A stretch of DNA of 9,484 bases from a bacterium (GTDB lineage: Bacteria; Patescibacteriota; Minisyncoccia; Phycocordibacterales; PALSA-1337): assembly GCA_030698965.1 (NCBI GenBank), contig JAUYLM010000004.1, forward strand, positions 1 through 9,484. Reading direction: 5' to 3'. Position 1 is the stretch's first letter. Each line of letters starts with the position of its first letter. A program made the position numbers and the translations under genes. This document shows, piece by piece, positions 6,227-9,484 of the stretch. The notes under the pieces were generated by a model that worked only from the letters and a program-made list of their open reading frames with translations, was not told where the DNA came from and searched no databases.

Positions 6227-6641
6227 GGGGATGAAAGGCCTCGACAGTTGAGGTACTCCATAATACGCGATGCAGAGCTCCGCTAACTCTTTAATCTGGC
6301 GGAAATCGTAACTGCAAAATCAGTAGTTGCAAAGGCAATGTCCATCGTGTCTCCATTTTATGGAGCGCAGGATATTGCTCCCGCTTACGCTCTCGCTTAA
6401 CCGCGGACCCTAGACGGCATTCGGCATCTTTCTCCGGAAAGGATGTTCGGGTGATATAACCCCCGGATAAGATCATGAAGCTTTCCACTTCATGATTCGA
6501 AAACTCAGGAATCGCCGGCGCATGTTTTGTCTGCTTTCAAGTGCGCTGGTTAAAAGGAGGCGACTCCGGTAAAGCTTACTAGGCATCGTAGAAATATTAT
6601 GAAACTTCATCTGCACGGCGGTTCGAATCCGCCCATCTCCA
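6227..6641 (+). ncRNA. ssrA: Transfer-messenger RNA (tmRNA)
   Basis: tmRNA acts as both tRNA and mRNA to release stalled ribosomes and tag the nascent protein for proteolysis. The 5' GGGGATG pairs with the 3' CATCTCC (one G-U pair), followed by discriminator A6641. The 3' T arm is ggcgg-ttcgaat-ccgcc. Pseudoknot PK1 is visible as interleaved stems agag/ctct (6274-6277 with 6287-6290) and tccgc/gcgga (6279-6283 with 6299-6303). The tag reading frame follows 10 nt later. A 9-bp hairpin (6472-6480 with 6488-6496) and ggag/ctcc pairing near 6556-6567 belong to the downstream helices and pseudoknots. The single-piece 415-nt form is of ordinary size. CCA is not encoded. No separate promoter is convincing in the 12-nt gap after smpB, so it is probably processed from an smpB-ssrA transcript. 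Confidence 0.96.
6314..6400 (+). other. tmRNA proteolysis-tag reading frame, 28 codons
   Basis: The predicted resume codon is GCA at 6314, ten bases after PK1, with the conserved U-A at positions -5 and -4 (the equivalents of U85 and A86 in E. coli). The encoded tag begins AKSVVAKAM, continues through SPFYGAQDI, and ends APAYALA before TAA at 6398-6400. It has 28 residues, against 10-11 in most bacteria; long tags are known in some lineages such as mycoplasmas. It ends in ALA, a hydrophobic ending compatible with ClpXP, Lon or FtsH recognition. A hairpin ctccat-ttt-atggag (6351-6365) lies within the tag. The frame is secure; the exact resume codon is inferred. Confidence 0.8.
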
Positions 6642-6644
6642 CAG
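6623..6644 (+). repeat. 22-bp direct repeat, copy 1 (tmRNA 3' end)
   Basis: This stretch, from the T loop of ssrA to three bases past its discriminator, recurs exactly at 6778-6799. Tyrosine recombinases of phages and islands commonly use tmRNA 3' ends as attachment cores, so this copy would be the gene-side att site. Confidence 0.7.
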
Positions 6645-6650
6645 ACAAAG

Positions 6651-6678
6651 TAAAAAGCGTCCGCCAGGATGCTTTTTA
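6651..6678 (+). terminator. Rho-independent terminator of smpB-ssrA
   Basis: taaaaagcgtcc pairs with ggatgcttttta around the loop gcca, giving a 12-bp stem with one G-U pair; the 3' arm ends in a run of five T. It starts 10 nt after the tmRNA end. Confidence 0.7.
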
Positions 6679-6680
6679 TC

Positions 6681-6780
6681 TTTGGCTGCTGGAGCTACCG
6701 CGGATGAGAACGGACGGAGGACGCGAAGGCGTCCGAGTCGGGGTCGCGGGCAAGCGCAACAGCGCGAGACCCGTGACTCG
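6681..6780. other. GC-rich structured spacer between the tmRNA-end repeats
   Basis: This 100-bp stretch has 68 G or C by hand count, against 43% in the next 60 bp downstream (6841-6900). It has no credible gene. It can fold into ggacgc-gaag-gcgtcc (6719-6734) followed by a bulged hairpin (6734-6780) built from cgagtc, gggtc and gcg stems; the last stem runs into the second direct repeat. It could be the remnant of an integrated element, a mobile mini-element, or a structured RNA. It does not form a tRNA: no 5' partner for the CATCTCC of the second repeat was found. Confidence 0.5.
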
Positions 6781-6799
6781 AATCCGCCCATCTCCACAG
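6778..6799 (+). repeat. 22-bp direct repeat, copy 2
   Basis: Exact copy of 6623-6644, displaced by 155 bp. The flanking bases differ on both sides, and the 5' half of the T stem is not restored, so this is only the 3' end of the RNA gene and not a second tmRNA. This is what a distal attachment site left by site-specific integration would look like. Confidence 0.65.
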
Positions 6800-6839
6800 T
6801 AAAAGAAAATGCCGACCTTGCGTTGGTGTTTTCTTTTAC
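6799..6839. terminator. Long bidirectional terminator hairpin
   Basis: An 18-bp stem (6799-6816 with 6822-6839, three G-U pairs when read on the plus strand) closes on the loop cttgc, with A-rich and T-rich arms that can terminate in both directions. It overlaps the stop codon of the minus-strand toxin gene (6836-6838) and would also stop any transcript coming through from ssrA. Confidence 0.65.
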
Positions 6840-7231
6840 TTGCACTTGGTAGATTTGAGATACTCCCTGATCCTTTCTCGATCCTCATTTTCCTGATCAG
6901 CTTTAAAATACATTTCTAGGAATACTACTTCGAGCTTTTGAAGATCAAAAAAATATGTGATGCGAACTCCGCTTTTTACCCCTTTCCCCTTGAGGGACCG
7001 GCAGGCAAATTTCTTAATTTTACAGACCTGAAAAGTCTCTGAACAAAAATCAGGTATAGGAAAGACAGCTTGGTTATTTATCTTTTTGAGATGAAACAAC
7101 TCTATAACAGCTCTTTTAACAAGCTCCAAATCTTCCGGTAAGCTAGGGAATTTCTTTGCCAGTCTCTTTAAATCTTTATCAAAAGAGTCAATTGAGCTAT
7201 ATGTTATTTTTGAGGTTATTTGTGACTGCAT
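6836..7231 (-). CDS. RelE-like toxin of a Panacea antitoxin module
   Basis: A 131-residue protein with the features of a RelE/ParE-superfamily toxin. It has an N-terminal helix with FDKDLKRLAKKFPSLPEDLELVK, a central basic stretch KIKKFACRSLKGKGVKSGVRITYFF, and a C-terminal strand and helix LEVVFLEMYFKADQENEDRERIREYL. This layout is common for chromosomal mRNA interferases, although no single catalytic residue can be named with certainty. The gene follows the antitoxin gene and overlaps its 3' end by 35 nt, so the two are co-transcribed and the toxin would be made after the antitoxin. A weak Shine-Dalgarno-like aagag lies before the ATG at 7231. The stop is inside a strong terminator hairpin. 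Its sequence shares little with the RelE/YafQ-like toxin at 860-1084, so the modules are independent. Toxicity is inferred. Confidence 0.75.
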   Translation of the reverse strand: MQSQITSKITYSSIDSFDKDLKRLAKKFPSLPEDLELVKRAVIELFHLKKINNQAVFPIPDFCSETFQVCKIKKFACRSLKGKGVKSGVRITYFFDLQKLEVVFLEMYFKADQENEDRERIREYLKSTKCK

Positions 7232-8000
7232 CGTAGTCTCTTACAGAAGTATCACCCGTGCGGTAGAATACCGACTCATATTCAATTGGCTTACCATCTT
7301 CAGCCACAATCCAGGGTACATCTTTATGGGAATAATCTCGCATTTCTGAAGCATTTTTATCAGATAGACGCGCCAAAACACCGTCAATATGTTTTATTTC
7401 TTGAGCGGTCAGCTTGGACAAATCAGCAGATCGGCGTGGGAGATACTTAGTTTGTTCTTTATCGAAGTACTTATTTTTAACCTCTACCAACTCTTCATTC
7501 TCTATTAACTGCTTTGCTACTTTTATAAACTCGACTGGTGTCGGTCCAAAATGGTTTTTGATATATGTTGCACCAATAAGTTGGTCCTCAAATTTTTCGT
7601 AATAATCAAAATCAATAAAGTAAAGCAGCTTATATACCACACCCATCCCGACATTTGATTTGCCTCCGATTCTTTCCAAAATATACAGCAAAACCTCCTT
7701 GAATTTATCAAGTTTCTTTTGAGGAACGCTGATTCTGATACTATCCTCCTTTTTTACGGTTTCCTTAGAAGTCTTTTTTATATCGACTTCAATCTGTTGG
7801 GTTGGATCACCCTTTATTAGGGAGTCTAAAGTAATCCCGTATAGATCAGAAACAATTTTTGCTTGCGACAAAGTAAGGTCCTTCTCTCCCTTTTCTATTA
7901 ACGCATAAGAAGGCCTCGACAGCTCAAGATGTCCGGCCATTTCTTCCTGGGAAAAACCTTTTTTCTCTCGCAAGAGCTTTAATAACTCTGGCTTGATCAT
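7197..8000 (-). CDS. HTH-Panacea (SocA/DUF4065-type) antitoxin
   Basis: A 267-residue two-domain protein. Residues 1-64 form an XRE/Cro-type helix-turn-helix (LLREKKGFSQEEMAGHLELSRPSY... LSQAKIVSDLYGI), which should bind its own promoter. After a charged linker (about 65-92), residues about 95-250 match the Panacea/SocA (DUF4065) domain in pattern: YILERIGGKSNVGMGVVYKLLYFIDF, GATYIKNHFGPTPVEFIKVA, and SHKDVPWIVAEDGKPIEYE. Panacea is a promiscuous antitoxin domain known to pair with several unrelated toxins; here the partner is the overlapping RelE-like gene. The mRNA is predicted to be leaderless from a strong promoter (TTGACA, 16 nt, TATACT, 6 nt, ATG). The -10 box sits in the 8-bp palindrome agtatact, a plausible operator core. 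An HTH regulator unrelated to toxin control is possible, but the overlap argues against that. Confidence 0.85.
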   Translation of the reverse strand: MIKPELLKLLREKKGFSQEEMAGHLELSRPSYALIEKGEKDLTLSQAKIVSDLYGITLDSLIKGDPTQQIEVDIKKTSKETVKKEDSIRISVPQKKLDKFKEVLLYILERIGGKSNVGMGVVYKLLYFIDFDYYEKFEDQLIGATYIKNHFGPTPVEFIKVAKQLIENEELVEVKNKYFDKEQTKYLPRRSADLSKLTAQEIKHIDGVLARLSDKNASEMRDYSHKDVPWIVAEDGKPIEYESVFYRTGDTSVRDYDAVTNNLKNNI

Positions 8001-8006
8001 ACCCCT

Positions 8007-8034
8007 AGTATACTTATGTAAAGATTATTGTCAA
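8007..8034 (-). promoter_or_regulatory. Promoter of the Panacea TA module
   Basis: On the minus strand, TTGACA (8029-8034) lies 16 nt before TATACT (8007-8012), and the ATG follows after exactly 6 nt (aggggt). This is the best promoter in the window and would give a leaderless mRNA. The aggggt is too close to the ATG to serve as a Shine-Dalgarno site. The -10 box lies within the palindrome agtatact (8007-8014). Confidence 0.75.
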
Positions 8035-8062
8035 TGATACATGTTAATAACTTTGACATCAG

Positions 8063-8164
8063 CTACTTCTTCTTATCCTTTCCCTCACCCTTCCCCTTCG
8101 CATGCGGACCAAAAAAGATGTAGCCGAATATTATCGCAAAAATTAAGAATCCAAGGTCGCTCAT
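8063..8164 (-). CDS. Small membrane protein, 33 residues
   Basis: This open frame encodes a protein with a hydrophobic stretch (residues 4-18, LGFLIFAIIFGYIFF within the start) followed by GPHAKGKGEGKDKKK, so one membrane helix and a strongly basic cytosolic tail are predicted. The clean helix-plus-lysine-tail design, a Shine-Dalgarno-like agagga 4 nt before the ATG, and a TATAAT box just upstream support a real gene despite the length. It is transcribed divergently from the transglycosylase-like gene. Function is unknown; such proteins often modulate larger membrane complexes, but nothing here identifies a partner. A chance open frame cannot be excluded. Confidence 0.55.
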   Translation of the reverse strand: MSDLGFLIFAIIFGYIFFGPHAKGKGEGKDKKK

Positions 8165-8173
8165 TGTTCCTCT

Positions 8174-8179
8174 ATTATA
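8174..8179 (-). promoter_or_regulatory. -10 box for the small membrane protein gene
   Basis: Minus-strand TATAAT is followed by 9 nt (agaggaaca) and the ATG at 8164. Initiation at the usual distance would leave a leader of only 2-3 nt, so the Shine-Dalgarno-like agagga would be used only by transcripts starting further upstream. No clear -35 box. Confidence 0.4.
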
Positions 8180-8201
8180 CTACAGAATACTACAAATTTG
8201 G

Positions 8202-8207
8202 TATACT
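8202..8207 (+). promoter_or_regulatory. -10 box of the transglycosylase-like gene
   Basis: TATACT is followed by 6 nt (taccac) and the ATG at 8214, the same geometry as ftsH, smpB and the Panacea antitoxin, so a leaderless mRNA is predicted. The -35 region is poor. The hexamer is identical to those of smpB and the antitoxin. Confidence 0.55.
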
Positions 8208-8213
8208 TACCAC

Positions 8214-9380
8214 ATGACTAAATCTATTATACGAAAATACTCCTATTCAGGTATACGAGGAGATGAGGACTATAACCGCTATGATGATCTCATAGTTGAG
8301 ATGGTGGATTACTGGAACAGCGAATTTGCAAAAGATACTGACCCTCCCCTAGAATTACTTGATCCAAGTTTGGTAAAGGCAATGATGTATCAGGAGAGTC
8401 GCATCGGATACTTTGAAAGCGCGGGGGTAGATGTCATGCAAGTTGGTCATCCGCAAGATCCTGCGTTGAGAACATTGCAAGGCGGACTTAAAGAATATTG
8501 GATCCACAATGGCGAACAGCTACTCTTGAAGTACGACACCCGAGTCGACACGGTTAAGGATAGTATAAAATGGGGGGTGCGTTGGCTTTATCACAAAGCG
8601 CAAGGGATTCAAGATGATGGCCACCGATATTGGAGGACTTGGAAAGAAGCAGTGTACGAATATGGACCTCACACAAGCAAGTATGTCGAGGATGTGTGGA
8701 GTATCTACAAAAATGGCATCCGGAAAGAGAAAAATGCCATTACACACCTCTGGATAATTGTATTATTATTTTTTCCGTTCATTTCATTTTCTTTACCGGG
8801 TAATATAAAGACCCGAGAAATAAATGATGTTCAGATAACGAGTAGCCAAATTAATACCTCTTTATTTGCGGCGGTGATAGAAAATGAAAAAGATTGGTGG
8901 GAAGATTTGAAAATCGGAACATGGAATGACAAACAGATGCGGTGGTTTAATATAGAAACTGCGCCAAGAGAGCAATCTATATTGTCTGTTCGATTCGTTG
9001 ACTTAGAGGGATTAGACAAAGACATTCTTGAGGTCTATGGTCAGACTCATATGGGTAATGGCAACCTATATATTTATGAAATAATTGATGACATGGCGTA
9101 TCTAATATTCGAGACAAGTGCTGTCGATAAATACTACGATTCCATTTGGAGGGAAGAGAATCTTAGAAAATATGGTTATGGCACCTGTGGGGAAACATAT
9201 AAGGAAGGCAACCTGACCACTGACTATGATGTAGACCAGGATGGCATTGTAAACATAACTTTATCAGGCATTCAATTTATTGACTGTGAGTATATCTATG
9301 ACAAAGAAGGGGTTACATATTCTGAAATGATTAGAGTCGGTGAGGTGCCTATAAAAAAACATTATACACTTACCCAATGA
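8214..9380 (+). CDS. Lytic-transglycosylase-like protein with central membrane segment
   Basis: A 388-residue protein. Residues about 48-165 follow the SLT lytic transglycosylase pattern: LVKAMMYQESRIG with the catalytic Glu61, DVMQVG in place of the usual GLMQ, SIKWGVRWLYHKA, and AVYEYGPHTSKYVEDVWSIY. Such enzymes cleave peptidoglycan between MurNAc and GlcNAc. There is no N-terminal signal peptide. Instead residues 176-194 (ITHLWIIVLLFFPFISFSL) form a hydrophobic stretch preceded by RKEK, which looks like a signal peptide or anchor in mid-protein. The C-terminal 190 residues were not recognised; they contain Cys, Trp and Tyr-rich strands and a calcium-loop-like DYDVDQDGIV (about 343-352). 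As drawn, the SLT domain would stay in the cytoplasm, which is hard to reconcile with its role. A fusion of two genes is possible. A PLD-like gene overlaps the stop by 4 nt. Confidence 0.75.
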   Translation: MTKSIIRKYSYSGIRGDEDYNRYDDLIVEMVDYWNSEFAKDTDPPLELLDPSLVKAMMYQESRIGYFESAGVDVMQVGHPQDPALRTLQGGLKEYWIHNGEQLLLKYDTRVDTVKDSIKWGVRWLYHKAQGIQDDGHRYWRTWKEAVYEYGPHTSKYVEDVWSIYKNGIRKEKNAITHLWIIVLLFFPFISFSLPGNIKTREINDVQITSSQINTSLFAAVIENEKDWWEDLKIGTWNDKQMRWFNIETAPREQSILSVRFVDLEGLDKDILEVYGQTHMGNGNLYIYEIIDDMAYLIFETSAVDKYYDSIWREENLRKYGYGTCGETYKEGNLTTDYDVDQDGIVNITLSGIQFIDCEYIYDKEGVTYSEMIRVGEVPIKKHYTLTQ

Positions 9381-9484
9381 CAACCTCCTGGAAAACCTAC
9401 ACCGCCAATCCGGAAGCCTGGAAAGCCATGCTCCGGGCCTGTGAAAATGCCGAGGAAAGCATTGACCTTGAGCAGTTCATCTTC
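9377..9484 (+). CDS. Phospholipase D/cardiolipin synthase-like protein, 5' end only
   Basis: The frame starts at an ATG overlapping the stop of the preceding gene (ATGA) and remains open to the window end, giving 36 residues. The stretch PEAWKAMLRACENAEESIDLEQFIF matches the opening of PLD-superfamily proteins such as cardiolipin synthases, where a helix with W, A and SI precedes the strand LEQ(Y/F)IF of the first half-domain. The HKD catalytic motifs lie beyond the window. Overlap with the upstream gene suggests translational coupling. No transmembrane segment precedes this domain, unlike full-length E. coli-type cardiolipin synthase, so a soluble or minimal form is likely. Family call rests on a short segment. 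Confidence 0.7.
   Translation, partial: MTTSWKTYTANPEAWKAMLRACENAEESIDLEQFIF

Noticed and set aside
6552..6560. aaaaggagg as a strong Shine-Dalgarno site
   Set aside because: It is inside the tmRNA, where ggag pairs with a nearby ctcc, and no gene follows.
6690..6799. A second tmRNA or a tRNA ending at the second repeat
   Set aside because: Only the 3' half of the T arm and the acceptor strand are duplicated; the T stem is broken and no GGGGATG-like 5' partner or anticodon arm was found.
6597..6845. Open frames of 67-82 codons over the tmRNA end and GC-rich spacer
   Set aside because: They run through the tmRNA 3' end and both hairpins, have no ribosome binding sites or family resemblance, and reflect the GC-rich composition.
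1..9484. UGA recoding to glycine as in Gracilibacteria
   Set aside because: TGA ends ftsH, the matrixin, smpB and the transglycosylase-like gene at positions that fit family lengths and overlaps.
1..9484. CRISPR array or insertion sequence
   Set aside because: No regularly spaced repeats, transposase motifs or terminal inverted repeats were seen; the only long exact repeat I noticed is the 22-bp tmRNA-end pair.

Overview
The window looks like a chromosomal segment of a small-genome bacterium, most likely Patescibacteria/CPR (Parcubacteria-like). This is an inference from the gene set, the almost complete absence of Shine-Dalgarno sites, very short or absent leaders, and the small TA and membrane-protein genes. 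No phylogenetic marker is complete enough to prove it. TGA ends several genes (ftsH, the matrixin, smpB, the transglycosylase-like gene), so this is the standard code 11 and not the UGA-Gly code of Gracilibacteria or Absconditabacteria.

Layout. 1-859: 3' part of recG (+). 860-1416: RelB-like antitoxin and RelE/YafQ-like toxin (-), behind a promoter with an overlapping inverted repeat. 1495-1568: a tRNA whose anticodon reads UAU (Ile), with its own promoter inside the end of the next gene. 1612-5720: a two-gene minus-strand operon, ftsH followed by a membrane-anchored matrixin-type zinc protease, joined by an ATGA overlap. The ftsH gene carries a 434-residue LAGLIDADG intein exactly at the Walker A lysine/threonine junction. 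5721-5764: a compact divergent promoter region. 5765-6641: smpB followed at once by ssrA (tmRNA), the trans-translation pair; the predicted tag is unusually long at 28 residues. 6623-6839: a 22-bp repeat of the tmRNA 3' end, a 68% GC structured stretch and two terminator-like hairpins, resembling an integration scar. 6836-8000: a second TA module, with an HTH-Panacea (SocA/DUF4065) antitoxin and a RelE-like toxin. 8063-8164: a 33-residue membrane protein gene. 8214-9380: a lytic-transglycosylase-like protein with a central membrane segment and an uncharacterised C-terminal domain, overlapping the start of a phospholipase D/cardiolipin synthase-like gene that runs off the window.

The genes share a theme of protein quality control and stress: FtsH degrades membrane and tagged proteins, SmpB and tmRNA rescue stalled ribosomes and tag their products, and both toxins look like ribosome-dependent mRNA interferases of the RelE fold, whose action would create the stalled ribosomes that trans-translation resolves. 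That functional link is inferred.

The observations most worth a second look are: the FtsH P-loop intein with base composition unlike its host gene; four genes whose -10 box ends exactly 6 nt before the start codon, implying leaderless mRNAs; the tRNA-Ile(UAU); the long tmRNA tag; and the duplicated tmRNA 3' end around a GC-rich structured insert.
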